64,000 nt of DNA from Marinobacter antarcticus. Its GTDB lineage: Bacteria; Pseudomonadota; Gammaproteobacteria; Pseudomonadales; Oleiphilaceae. This document shows, piece after piece, positions 25,436 through 33,909 of this stretch; position 1 is the first letter of the stretch; every line of letters begins with the position of its first letter. Under the pieces are notes generated by a model. It made no database searches. It saw only the letters and a list, made by a program, of their open reading frames with translations, and was not told the DNA's origin. Location of the stretch: assembly GCF_900142385.1 (NCBI RefSeq), contig NZ_FRAQ01000001.1:2367841-2431840 (forward strand), read 5' to 3'. The position numbers and the translations under genes are program-made.

Positions 25436-25867
25436 CTATTTCTGGTTCTCGGACTGTTGCGCCATACGCGGAGCGAGGCCGCTCATATCGTAGCCGGCAC
25501 TGCTGGCTTTGCTGAGAAGTTCCCGTGCGGGAGTGGTACGGGCAGCGTTCAGAGCCCAAAGCATAGTGCATCGGGTTCCTGTCCGGCAAAAAGCCAATAC
25601 GGGCTTTTCGGAATCCCGGATCATTGCCCCAAAGCGATCAACGTCTGCGTCAGTCACATTTCCGGATTCAACGGGCATGTAAACCCATGTCATGCCGTTT
25701 TCCCGAGCGGCAGCTTCAATGTCAGCCATTGCGGGCTGACCAAACTCTTCATGATCCGGGCGGTTCGCAACCAGTGTTCTGAAGCCAAGCCTGGCGGCCT
25801 CTGCCACATCTCCGTAGGTGATCTGAGGAGAGACGGAAATTGTGTCATCAATCTTTCGGATATCCAT
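25436..25867 (-). CDS. DUF442/TIGR01244 sulfurtransferase-phosphatase-like protein
   Basis: A 143-residue DUF442 protein with the dual-specificity-phosphatase fold: MDIRKIDDTISVSPQI start, RTLVANRPDHEE and the active loop FCRTGTRC. This domain is the N-terminal half of Blh in the bigR operons of Xylella and Agrobacterium, which handle sulfide and persulfide. Here it stands alone, downstream of two YeeE/YedE transporter halves, repeating the bigR-operon set without the BigR repressor in this window. Confidence 0.85.
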   Translation of the reverse strand: MDIRKIDDTISVSPQITYGDVAEAARLGFRTLVANRPDHEEFGQPAMADIEAAARENGMTWVYMPVESGNVTDADVDRFGAMIRDSEKPVLAFCRTGTRCTMLWALNAARTTPARELLSKASSAGYDMSGLAPRMAQQSENQK

Positions 25868-25953
25868 GGGGTTATTCTCCGGATTCGGTAAAAATGCAAC
25901 GCCATCATCTCATAGGCGATGGCGACTGTCAGAATGCTACACCTTCAATAAGC

Positions 25954-26424
25954 TCACTCTTGAGCCGTTATGCTCCAGCCGCTGCCCGAACCATCAGGTC
26001 GGGCGCCAGATCTTCGGCGCTCAATCAGTTCGAATATACCCATGCCAGCCACCATGGAAGCCACGAATACAACGGCTTTTATTTCCCCCGCTCCCAGAGC
26101 CACCAGGCCCGGCCCGGGGCAGATACCGGCAATCCCCCAACCAATGCCGAACAACAGGCCACCGATCACCAGACGCTTGTCGATATGGGAATGCCCCGGC
26201 ACTTTCATGTTGAAACCAAGAAATGAAAGGGTTCTTTTACGGGCCACGGTAAATGCCAGAAGGCCGACGATAATCGCGCCTCCCATTACGAATGCGAGCG
26301 AGGGATCCCAGAGGCCGGCAATATCGAGGAACCCAAGAACTTTCTCCGGGTTTGCCATGCCGGAAACAATAAGGCCAAGGCCAAACAGCAAGCCTGCAAA
26401 CAACGAGGCGATAGCAGATTTCAT
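25954..26424 (-). CDS. YeeE/YedE (DUF6691-type) sulfur transporter half, second subunit
   Basis: A 156-residue membrane protein of about four to five helices starting MKSAIASLFAGLLFG. The cysteine motif GIAGICPGPG is the transport signature of the family. The start lies after the stop of the first half gene, with GGGAG ahead. Together the halves match the four-helix repeats of full-length YeeE, a thiosulfate importer. Confidence 0.85.
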   Translation of the reverse strand: MKSAIASLFAGLLFGLGLIVSGMANPEKVLGFLDIAGLWDPSLAFVMGGAIIVGLLAFTVARKRTLSFLGFNMKVPGHSHIDKRLVIGGLLFGIGWGIAGICPGPGLVALGAGEIKAVVFVASMVAGMGIFELIERRRSGARPDGSGSGWSITAQE

Positions 26425-26428
26425 GGTA

Positions 26429-26866
26429 TTACACTCCCAGCACATGTCGGATAATGAAAACAGTCACAAACCCGGCGAACATAAAGCTCAGGGTTGCTGC
26501 TAATGATCGGGGTGAAAACCGCGACAGACCACAAACGCCGTGGCCACTTGTGCAGCCGGAGCCGTAGCGAGTGCCTATCCCTACAAGAAGGCCCGCGATA
26601 ATCAGCGCAGGGTATCCCGCCTCTATTTCAATGGGCGGTAGCTGCGCGACCAGCATCCAAAGAGCCGGTGCTCCGAGAAGTCCGGCCAGAAAGGCAATTC
26701 GCCAGCTTATGTCGCCGGCAGAGGGGGCGAGCAGGCCGCCCAGAATTCCGCTGATTCCGGCAATCCTTCCATTGAGCAGAAGAAAACTCGCGGCAGCGAG
26801 GCCTACCAGCACGCCGCCGGCAAGTGCTGACCAAGGAGTAAAGCTACTCCAGGCAATATCTATCAT
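26429..26866 (-). CDS. YeeE/YedE family sulfur transporter half, first subunit
   Basis: A 145-residue membrane protein with the thiosulfate-transport signature GTRYGSGCTSGHGVCG (C105, C112). It precedes the second half by a few bases. Half-size pairs are common in marine proteobacteria and in bigR operons. Substrate could be thiosulfate, sulfide or persulfide; the tsdBA genes at 58-60 kb make thiosulfate plausible. Confidence 0.87.
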   Translation of the reverse strand: MIDIAWSSFTPWSALAGGVLVGLAAASFLLLNGRIAGISGILGGLLAPSAGDISWRIAFLAGLLGAPALWMLVAQLPPIEIEAGYPALIIAGLLVGIGTRYGSGCTSGHGVCGLSRFSPRSLAATLSFMFAGFVTVFIIRHVLGV

Positions 26867-27268
26867 TCAGAAAATCCTCCAATACGCCGTCTCAGGTGAG
26901 GTATGCGAACTTACATTCCAATGGTACCCAAATCCCAAATCCAAAATCTTGTTTTGGAATAAGCTTATAAGTATGGGCAATAATACCAAAAAAAAGCCCG
27001 GCTGGAATGCCGGGCAGAGGCGTGCGAGTAGTATCCATGAAAGACTTCCAGACAAACCGGCGTCAGCAGAGACTCCGGTATGAATAAGTATTGACTATAA
27101 TTTGAACACTTCAAGCTCAAGGCCCGTCAATTTGAAAACATTTTTTCATATGGAACCCGCTTTTATACTGCAGCCATTGGTTATGCGGCTTTCAGGCCGA
27201 CTGAAATCGGCCGCGAGCTGTAATACAATAGCACTCCAAATGCAGTATCTAATCCCAGAGGTTGTTAC
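26867..27268. other. Intergenic region with minus-strand terminator-like hairpin and a 36-aa ORF
   Basis: A stem GCCCGGC/GCCGGGC (26996-27002 with 27009-27015) has eight A on its left, so it is a complete terminator for the minus strand, although no minus-strand gene lies upstream of it. On the plus strand an ATG at 26973 gives MGNNTKKKPGWNAG... to a stop at 27083, across the hairpin, with no ribosome site. Near the transporter start there are AT-rich repeats (CCCAAATCCCAAATCC) and CCAAAATCTTGTTTTGG, possible operators. A second palindrome GGCCGACTGAAATCGGCC lies near 27200. Confidence 0.4.
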
Positions 27269-27685
27269 ATGTCTGATGAGAATGACAAGAAGCCCGAAGA
27301 CGATCCGCAGTTGGCTGCAAAGATAAAGGGTTCGGCCCGTCAGATATGGCTTGCTGGCCTGGGAGCCTATACCAAGGCGGAGGAGGATACCGGCAAGTTT
27401 TTCGAACGCCTGGTTCAGGAAGGTGAGCAGCTTGAGAGTAGAACCCGCGGTGCGGTTGAGAAGCAGATCCGCTCAGTAGAAGGTCGCGTTGAGGGTGTTC
27501 GTGAGCGAGCAACCGGGACCTGGGACCGACTTGAGCATCTGTTTGATGAACGCGTCTCTGGAGCTTTACGCCGGCTCGGTATTCACCGCAGGGAAGACAT
27601 CGAGGGGCTCGAACATAGAATAGAAGCCCTTGAAGCGGAATTGTCAGCGCTCCGAGAGCGCAGCAGTCGGGATGAAGAAGAGTAG
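27269..27685 (+). CDS. phaI: Phasin family protein (PhaI-like)
   Basis: A 138-residue phasin that coats polyhydroxyalkanoate granules. The pattern ARQIWLAGLGAYTKAEEDTGKFFERLVQEG is that of the poly(hydroxyalkanoate) granule-associated family. The rest is a long amphipathic coiled coil ending in a charged tail. It is followed directly by a convergent TetR gene of the PhaD kind. No PHA synthase is in the window. Confidence 0.88.
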   Translation: MSDENDKKPEDDPQLAAKIKGSARQIWLAGLGAYTKAEEDTGKFFERLVQEGEQLESRTRGAVEKQIRSVEGRVEGVRERATGTWDRLEHLFDERVSGALRRLGIHRREDIEGLEHRIEALEAELSALRERSSRDEEE

Positions 27686-28315
27686 TTACAGATAGCCCCG
27701 GCTGACCAGTTTCGCGTGCTCCTGCTCTTCCGGTGCAAAGTATGGCAGCATCAGGTGCATCATCTGGTAAACACCGCGGCCGGGATCCACAGATTCCCGG
27801 TCATCAAGGTGAGACAGGGTGTCAAAGGCGCTCCAGTAACAAGCGGTCAGGGTGAGCTGCTCACACAATGAATCCAGCTCTTCCTGCTCGATCAGCATCA
27901 TATTCTGGCGTCGCAGGCTTTCGCAAATGCTCCGGAATGCCCCGGTTTTATTTTTCAGAATCCGCCTGAAGCGTACCTGCAAACGCTCGTAACGAGATAG
28001 CACGTTCACCAGATCCTGATACAAAAATCGATAACGGGCCACGCCTTCAAACAGCAGATGCAGGAAAAAGCTTTGCTGATCCAGGCTGATATCCACGTCT
28101 TCCGGAACCGCTAGCAAATCCAGCATTTCCGCTTCAAACGCTGTAAACAGCTCTTCGACGATGTCGCCCTTACTTCTGAAATGGTAATACAGGTTGCCCG
28201 GGCTGATATCCAGTTCATCCGAAATGAGAAGGGTCGTCACATTTGGCTCACCCAGTTTGTTGAACAGCGACAGGCTGGCATTGAGAATGCGGTCGCGGGT
28301 TTTTATTTTTGTCAT
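27686..28315 (-). CDS. TetR-family regulator (PhaD-like)
   Basis: A 209-residue protein: N-terminal TetR helix-turn-helix (RDRILNASLSLFNKLGEPNV ... ISPGNLYYHFRSK) and a helical ligand-binding domain. The overall pattern, with FRSKGDIVEELF and a C-terminal PYF, matches the PhaD type that controls phasin and PHA genes in pseudomonads. The adjacent phasin supports that role. Same strand as xthA upstream, with an 18-base gap. Confidence 0.8.
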   Translation of the reverse strand: MTKIKTRDRILNASLSLFNKLGEPNVTTLLISDELDISPGNLYYHFRSKGDIVEELFTAFEAEMLDLLAVPEDVDISLDQQSFFLHLLFEGVARYRFLYQDLVNVLSRYERLQVRFRRILKNKTGAFRSICESLRRQNMMLIEQEELDSLCEQLTLTACYWSAFDTLSHLDDRESVDPGRGVYQMMHLMLPYFAPEEQEHAKLVSRGYL

Positions 28316-28333
28316 ATCGCGCCTGGTTTGCTC

Positions 28334-29146
28334 TCAGAGTTCAAAGTTTGCCCACACCGGGCAGTGATCGGATGGCCGCTCCATCCCGCGAAAACCCAGG
28401 GACACTCCCGCTTCGCGTGCTTTGGGTAACAGGCTGTCACTGGCCATAATCAGGTCGATGCGCAGACCACGCTTAGGGTCTTTATCAAAGCCTTTGCTGC
28501 GGTAATCAAACCAGCTGAATGTTTGTGCATCTTCCGGGTGAAGATATCGGAAAACATCAGTATAGCCCCGGCTTTTAATCTGGCTCAGCCATTCCCGCTC
28601 TTCAGGAAGGAAGGCGCACTTCCCGGTGCGCAGCCAGCGCTTGGCATTGTCTGGGCCTATTCCTACATCTTTGTCTGTGGGCGCGATGTTCATGTCGCCC
28701 ATGACCAGCACGTGGCTGCCCTGTATTTTTAGCTCATCAAGGTAGCTCATCAGATTAGCGTAGAACTTCTCTTTGGCAGGGAATTTTACCGGGTGGCCCC
28801 GGCTTTCGCCTTGAGGAAAATAGCCGTTGATCACCGTAAGTTTTTGGCCGTTTACGATGAACTGCCCGGTAATCAGGCGGCGTTGTGCGTCTTCGGGATC
28901 TCCGGGGTAGCCATTAAGAACCAGTTCTGGCTCCTCTCGGGAAAGCAGCGCAACACCATAGTGGGTTTTCTGGCCGTGAAAGTGTACGTGGTAACCCAGT
29001 TCACGAATGGCCTCAACCGGAAACTCTTCGTCTCGTACTTTGGTTTCTTGGATGCCTATGACATCTGGATTGTGGCTTTCAATCAGGGCTTCAATCTGGT
29101 GCAGGCGGGTACGGATACTGTTGACGTTAAAAGATACAAACATCAT
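28334..29146 (-). CDS. xthA: Exodeoxyribonuclease III
   Basis: A 270-residue Mg-dependent AP endonuclease/3'-5' exonuclease. Motifs: FNVNSIRTRL, IQETKV (metal-binding Glu), GDMNIAPTDKDVG, and SDHCPVW at the C-terminus with the catalytic His. Acts in base-excision repair in the cytoplasm. It precedes the TetR gene on the same strand. Confidence 0.95.
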   Translation of the reverse strand: MMFVSFNVNSIRTRLHQIEALIESHNPDVIGIQETKVRDEEFPVEAIRELGYHVHFHGQKTHYGVALLSREEPELVLNGYPGDPEDAQRRLITGQFIVNGQKLTVINGYFPQGESRGHPVKFPAKEKFYANLMSYLDELKIQGSHVLVMGDMNIAPTDKDVGIGPDNAKRWLRTGKCAFLPEEREWLSQIKSRGYTDVFRYLHPEDAQTFSWFDYRSKGFDKDPKRGLRIDLIMASDSLLPKAREAGVSLGFRGMERPSDHCPVWANFEL

Positions 29147-29227
29147 GGCTGAACACTCTCCGGCGTTGGTTGCCGCAGGAGTTTAACACATTGAAACCGT
29201 TGAATTGCCTCTCCGAAGGGGACTGTT

Positions 29228-29980
29228 TCAGAGGGTCAGCTTACATTCCGGGTAGGTGCTTACTGTATAGCGGATGGTTGCTGTGTAGTTCTGCTCGGCA
29301 TTCTCACGCACGTTGGTGAGGCCTGAATAGGCCGTGAGCGCACCTTCACTGTTGTAGCCGAGGATGATGGGATCCACGAGGAATTTCAGTAAAACGCTGT
29401 CCGGGCGGATTTGCACGACGTGATCGGCATTCACAACCTGGCTCTGTGCCGGCTCTAGAATAAAGGCGTAATCCGTTCCCCGGGTCGGCGCCAGAAACCG
29501 GAACTTTACGGATTCGCCGCTGACAACCTTGTCCCAGTTCCGTCGCACCAAATTATCAAAGCCGGCATCCACCGCCAGGTTATTGGAAATCTCTACCGTT
29601 GAACGCTTTATGTCGCCCCCGGGCTGCTTCCATGCCACTGCGACAGAGCCGGAATCCGGGTAGGTGATGTCCAGCGACTCGTCAAAATCCGGTTGCTGAT
29701 AATTCACCCTCGGGCGAATAGAGGACGAGCTGTAATCGAGTTTCTTTTCGGCGAAGGCTTCTGCATTGCCTTCAGCCAATTGAACATAGGTTACCCTATG
29801 TTCAATTGGCCGGAACACGTCGTTATCACAGGAGCCCTCGATTTGGTGCCGCTCCTCATAGAGTGCTTTCCCATCGCTGCTTTCCGCAGCCCCGGTAAAC
29901 TGAAATATCTCGGCAGACACAGGCGTTGCAATAGCTGCTATGGCAAACGTTGCCGACAAAAACCAGGGACGGCGATTCAT
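29228..29980 (-). CDS. Secreted hypothetical protein ending a lipid-modification operon
   Basis: A 250-residue protein with a Sec signal peptide (MNRRPWFLSATFAIAAIATP, then VSAEI cleavage region) and a strand-rich mature domain. Only two cysteines, one near the N-terminus (GSCDND) and one near the C-terminus (PECKL). No known domain recognised. Its start overlaps the DUF2878 stop by one base, so it is the last gene of the desaturase/Cfa operon and probably works at the periplasmic face of the membrane. A 16-bp perfect palindrome lies inside the coding region. Confidence 0.75.
   Translation of the reverse strand: MNRRPWFLSATFAIAAIATPVSAEIFQFTGAAESSDGKALYEERHQIEGSCDNDVFRPIEHRVTYVQLAEGNAEAFAEKKLDYSSSSIRPRVNYQQPDFDESLDITYPDSGSVAVAWKQPGGDIKRSTVEISNNLAVDAGFDNLVRRNWDKVVSGESVKFRFLAPTRGTDYAFILEPAQSQVVNADHVVQIRPDSVLLKFLVDPIILGYNSEGALTAYSGLTNVRENAEQNYTATIRYTVSTYPECKLTL
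29775..29810. repeat. 16-bp perfect hairpin inside a coding region
   Basis: Bases 29775-29790 (GCCAATTGAACATAGG) and 29795-29810 are exact reverse complements with a 4-base loop TTAC. It encodes part of IEHRVTYVQLA in the secreted protein. Such a stable hairpin in an open frame is unusual. Confidence 0.85.
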
Positions 29981-30498
29981 TAGGTCAGCTCCGGATAAAG
30001 CGATTTACGGGCAAATAGCAGTAATGGAAACACCACCAGCCAACCAAGAGCCAGAGCTATGAGTGAGGGAACCAGTTCCGGCAGTTCAACGACACCTATT
30101 TTGCTTGCTGACCAATAGGTGAAAGGGCCGGCGATGGGGGCAAACAGAAAAGCCAGCCACACCTTGCGACTGATCCAGTTCAGAGAGTGGCTGAGGGTGG
30201 TCATGAAAATAGCCCAGATAGCGACAATCCAAGGCGGAGTAATCAGCACTGCACCGCTACCGTCGTCCAGTACGCCAAGCCGGAACCAGAGCCCGTCTAG
30301 CACAGCACCGACAACCGTTCCCAGTCCGATAAACTGAAGCTCTGTAAAACGATTCTGGCTCACAAAAACAAAATGGATGAGCAGGAATGCAAGAACCAAT
30401 AGCGGGCCCAGCAGGTCGGGGTAGGCCACGCAGGCGAACCACCCGATCTGGAAAAGTATAAAATTCAGTATATTACGGGCTGTTTCTGAAGTGATCAT
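29980..30498 (-). CDS. DUF2878 membrane protein
   Basis: A 172-residue protein with five to six membrane helices and the DUF2878 features (NFILFQIGWFACV, DGLWFRLGV, PPWIVAIWAIFMTTLSHSL). Function unknown. The family is found with Cfa-like methyltransferases and DUF1365 genes in stress-linked operons. It overlaps the methyltransferase stop by 4 bases. Confidence 0.85.
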   Translation of the reverse strand: MITSETARNILNFILFQIGWFACVAYPDLLGPLLVLAFLLIHFVFVSQNRFTELQFIGLGTVVGAVLDGLWFRLGVLDDGSGAVLITPPWIVAIWAIFMTTLSHSLNWISRKVWLAFLFAPIAGPFTYWSASKIGVVELPELVPSLIALALGWLVVFPLLLFARKSLYPELT

Positions 30499-31769
30499 AC
30501 ACTCAGTATGTTCCGCCGCTTGTTACCGGGCTTGGCGAACACCAGCTGCGATACGCCGATGGCACGTTCACTGAACCCTGCTTCGCAATAGGCAAAGTAG
30601 AAGTGCCAGAGCCTGCGAAACGCCTGATCATATCCCTTGGACTCGAGCTGTTCGCGGTTGGCCATAAAACGATCACACCAGTCGCGGAGCGTGCGGGCGT
30701 AATGAAAACCCGTGTCTTCTGAATGGGCCAGAACCAGGTTTGACTGGTTACGTACCGATTCCAGGATGGCGCCAAAGGATGGAATAAAACTTCCCGGAAA
30801 GATAAAACGCTGGATAAAGTCCACGTTTTTGAGCGCGCGCTGGTAGCGTTGTTCCGGCATGTTAATGGCCTGAACGAGGGCAAGGCCCTCAGGCTTCAGC
30901 AAGGTATTTATCTGGTTGAAGTAACTGTCCAGAAATTGAGGCCCCACGGCTTCAATCATTTCGATGGAAACCAGTTTGTCGAACTGACCAGCAAGATCCC
31001 GATAATCATCAAACAGCAGGGTAATCCTGTTCTCCAGGCCCTCACTGATAACACGGTCCTGCGCAAGCTCCAACTGCTCTTTTGAGATTGTGGTGGTGGT
31101 TACGTGGCAGCCATAGTGTTTAGCCGCGTGTATGGCAAAGCCACCCCAGCCGGTTCCGATCTCGATTACCCGGTCGCCTGGCTGCAAGTCCAGTTTCTGG
31201 CAAATGGTGTCCAGCTTGTGAACGGCGGCTTCTTCAAGCGTTGATTCCTCATTGGGATAAATGGCGGAGGAATACATCATGGTTGGATCGAGGAAGGTTT
31301 CGAACAGATCGTTGCCAAGATCATAATGGGCGCTGATATTCTTTCTCGAGCCGTCTTTGGTGTTTCGGTTAAGCCAGTGCAACCCTTTCAAAGCGGGCTT
31401 GGTTACCCAGCTGAACCGATCCTCGAACTCGTTCATCCGGTCGATATTGCGGGTAAAGAACCGGAGCAGGGCAACCAGATCGGGTGACGACCAGTCACCG
31501 GCAACGTAGGCTTCGGCCGCGCCTACGCTACCTCCAGTTAGCAAGTCCCGCCATGTACTCTGATCATGAATAATCAGCTCCGCAGGCTGATGATCGGTGT
31601 TGCCATCACCAAACACCAGATCGTCCATGCCGGGTTCCCGGATGGTGAGAGCACCTTCGCCCAGCTGTCGGAGCTGCTGGATGACCAGGTTTCTGGCAAC
31701 CCGGCTAACCAGGGACGCGCGTTCCTGCGAGTTGGCAATACGATCGGCCGATGTGTTCATGTTCTCCAT
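30495..31769 (-). CDS. cfa: Cyclopropane-fatty-acid-synthase-like SAM methyltransferase
   Basis: A 424-residue CFA/CMAS family enzyme. An N-terminal lipid-binding part is followed by SKNISAHYDLGN-type motif (RKNISAHYDLGNDLFETFLD in place), the SAM motif VIEIGTGWGGFAIHAA and the substrate-pocket FIFPGSFIPS. It adds a methyl or methylene group from SAM to double bonds of phospholipid acyl chains. In related operons such enzymes make methylated unsaturated fatty acids that precede furan fatty acids, so the product may not be a cyclopropane. Overlaps the DUF1365 gene by 13 bases. Confidence 0.88.
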   Translation of the reverse strand: MENMNTSADRIANSQERASLVSRVARNLVIQQLRQLGEGALTIREPGMDDLVFGDGNTDHQPAELIIHDQSTWRDLLTGGSVGAAEAYVAGDWSSPDLVALLRFFTRNIDRMNEFEDRFSWVTKPALKGLHWLNRNTKDGSRKNISAHYDLGNDLFETFLDPTMMYSSAIYPNEESTLEEAAVHKLDTICQKLDLQPGDRVIEIGTGWGGFAIHAAKHYGCHVTTTTISKEQLELAQDRVISEGLENRITLLFDDYRDLAGQFDKLVSIEMIEAVGPQFLDSYFNQINTLLKPEGLALVQAINMPEQRYQRALKNVDFIQRFIFPGSFIPSFGAILESVRNQSNLVLAHSEDTGFHYARTLRDWCDRFMANREQLESKGYDQAFRRLWHFYFAYCEAGFSERAIGVSQLVFAKPGNKRRNILSV

Positions 31770-32641
31770 GAGCTTACCTTTCCTCGAGTCTTGTTTGAAT
31801 CGTCAACGCTGGTTACATCCAAGCCCTGGTCGCTGCTTCCCAGCCGGTGAGCCGGATCACTTTCAGCCAGCTTGTCCGGGTGTGTGTAGAATGGGGCGCC
31901 CTTGAGTTTCAGCTTGATGGCATGCCAGTAGATACCGGCAGCAACCTTGAGCGCTTCCACGGGGAACTGGCGCAAACTTCTATGGAGTGTTTTACGTGTG
32001 AGCGGTGTTCTCTGGACTACAAGAGTGGCATCAAAATGTTTTTTGCCTTCCTCCAGCACGTTCATGTGAATTCTCAGCTCCGGTCCGCGGAAACTGAATG
32101 TCCACTCGTAGTGCTGCGCCATGGCGTTGAACGGCGAAACATGAAAGCGTTTGGTGAACCCGAACTGTTCGGTGCGCCAGCCAGCAGAGTTGGCCTTGCT
32201 GCCTGTGGTTTCCAGGCAGTAGACATGGCGTTCATGCCAGGGCGTGTTGGTAATCTGCGCTACTATCACGGCCGGTACGTAACCACTGGAGCCACTTTCA
32301 CCGTTGCGGTAACAGAAGTAAAAGCTGACCGGATTGAACACGTAGCCGGCATAACGGGGGTGGGTGATCAGTTCTACTGGTCCGTCAGGGCGCCAGCCAG
32401 TTGCTGCTTCGACCTGTTCGCGCACCGCTTCTGACAGATCACCGGCTTCGGGCCGGAAATAGTCTTTACGCTTGAGGGACATCCAGTTGAAGCGTTCCAG
32501 GGAAAAGAACGGGCTTACGTTGGCGACCTGGTGCCACTCGTCCGTATCCAGCGCCAGCATGCCCGTGTGGTATTCAAACTCATGCCGAACGGGATACAGG
32601 CGCCGGTGCCGGATTGAGCCTTGGAGCCATTGGCTGCTCAT
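31757..32641 (-). CDS. DUF1365 family protein
   Basis: A 294-residue protein with the DUF1365 hallmarks: SQWLQGSIRHRRLYPVRHEF at the N-terminus, HPRYAGYVFNPVSFYFCY and ITNTPWHERHVY. The family has no proven activity but is nearly always next to the FAD oxidoreductase and Cfa-like genes, as here. The C-terminal tail is extended and charged. Confidence 0.88.
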   Translation of the reverse strand: MSSQWLQGSIRHRRLYPVRHEFEYHTGMLALDTDEWHQVANVSPFFSLERFNWMSLKRKDYFRPEAGDLSEAVREQVEAATGWRPDGPVELITHPRYAGYVFNPVSFYFCYRNGESGSSGYVPAVIVAQITNTPWHERHVYCLETTGSKANSAGWRTEQFGFTKRFHVSPFNAMAQHYEWTFSFRGPELRIHMNVLEEGKKHFDATLVVQRTPLTRKTLHRSLRQFPVEALKVAAGIYWHAIKLKLKGAPFYTHPDKLAESDPAHRLGSSDQGLDVTSVDDSNKTRGKVSSWRT

Positions 32642-32643
32642 TA

Positions 32644-33909
32644 TCAGAGCTCCACGCCAAAATCACTGGCTACCCGCAGCGCACTGCGCACGCCATCTTC
32701 ATGGAAGCCATTGAACCAGTAGGCGCCGCAATAGTGCGTACGGTTATTGTTACCGATTTCCTCGTAACGCTCCTGAGCCTCGACCGCATCGAGCGTGAAC
32801 ACCGGGTGAGCGTAGCTGAAACGCTTGATCACCTTGCCTGGGGCAATGTCATGACTGCGGTTCAGGGTGACGCAGAAAGTCTCCGGTGCATTGTGGAAAT
32901 TCTGCAGAGTGTTCATGTTGTAGGTAACAGAAACCGGCTCGGTGCTGTGCTTCGGGATGAAGTAGTTCCACGCAGCCCAGGCTCTCCGGTTTTCTGGCAG
33001 CACACTGCTGTCTGTGTGCAGTATTACATCGTTTTTCTGATAGGGGATGGCACCCAGGATTTCACGTTCCCGGTCGCTGGGGTCGGCGAGCATGGCCAGT
33101 GCCTGGTCGCTGTGGCAGCCAAATATGACCTGATCGAACTCGTGGGTCTGACCCTCAGCGGTTACTGTAACGCCATTCTCACTTCGGCTCACGGCTTGCA
33201 CTGGCGTGTTCAGATGGGTGCAATCCCCGAGTCGTTCCATCATGGCCGTGACGTACTGTGCAGAACCACCGGAAATCACACGCCAGGTCGGGCGATCGTC
33301 TACCGACAGCATGCCGTGATTATTGAAGAACTGCAGGAAAAAACGTATCGGAAACTGCTCAAGCACAATTTCCGGCGCCGACCATATTGCTGCCCCCATG
33401 GGTACAATATAGTGGTTTCTGAAGTATCGGGAATAGCGGTTGCGGTTCAGGTACTCACCCAGCGTTTCCGTGCTCCGGATTTTGCCGTCCGCCATATCCG
33501 CGCGGGTTTCTTTGTTGAACCTCAGGATCTCCCGCACCATGTTCAGGAAAGGCAGATTCAGCAGGTTTTTACGCTGAGCGAAAAGGGTGTTCAGGTTGGT
33601 TCCGTTGTATTGCAGGCCGGTTGTGCCGGAATCCACACTGAAGCTCATGTCACTGACTTCTGAAGGCACGCCGAGGCGCTCCATCAGGCGCATGAAGTTT
33701 GGGTATGTCCAGTCATTGAATACGATAAAACCGGTGTTAACCGGCCAGGTACGCCCACCTGCCTCCACATACTCGGTGTTGGTATGGCCACCGGCGTAAT
33801 CGCCGGCTTCAAAGACTTCGACATCGTGCTTTTCAGCGAGAAGCCATGCTGCCGTGAGGCCGGAGACACCGGCGCCGATAACAGCAATACGCTGACGTTC
33901 GTTGCTCAT
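32644..33909 (-). CDS. FAD-dependent amine-oxidase-fold oxidoreductase
   Basis: A 421-residue flavoprotein with the N-terminal dinucleotide motif IAVIGAGVSGLTAAWLLAEK and FEAGDYAGGHTNT, typical of the NAD(P)-binding/amine oxidase type in Cfa-linked operons. Substrates of this branch are thought to be fatty acyl chains; a desaturase-like reaction is proposed in relatives that make furan fatty acids, which is an inference here. It overlaps the SDR gene by 4 bases and lies 2 bases before DUF1365. Confidence 0.87.
   Translation of the reverse strand: MSNERQRIAVIGAGVSGLTAAWLLAEKHDVEVFEAGDYAGGHTNTEYVEAGGRTWPVNTGFIVFNDWTYPNFMRLMERLGVPSEVSDMSFSVDSGTTGLQYNGTNLNTLFAQRKNLLNLPFLNMVREILRFNKETRADMADGKIRSTETLGEYLNRNRYSRYFRNHYIVPMGAAIWSAPEIVLEQFPIRFFLQFFNNHGMLSVDDRPTWRVISGGSAQYVTAMMERLGDCTHLNTPVQAVSRSENGVTVTAEGQTHEFDQVIFGCHSDQALAMLADPSDREREILGAIPYQKNDVILHTDSSVLPENRRAWAAWNYFIPKHSTEPVSVTYNMNTLQNFHNAPETFCVTLNRSHDIAPGKVIKRFSYAHPVFTLDAVEAQERYEEIGNNNRTHYCGAYWFNGFHEDGVRSALRVASDFGVEL

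Noticed and set aside
32614..33663. 349-residue plus-strand open frame opposite the FAD oxidoreductase
   Set aside because: Shadow of a conserved flavoprotein; no recognisable domain.
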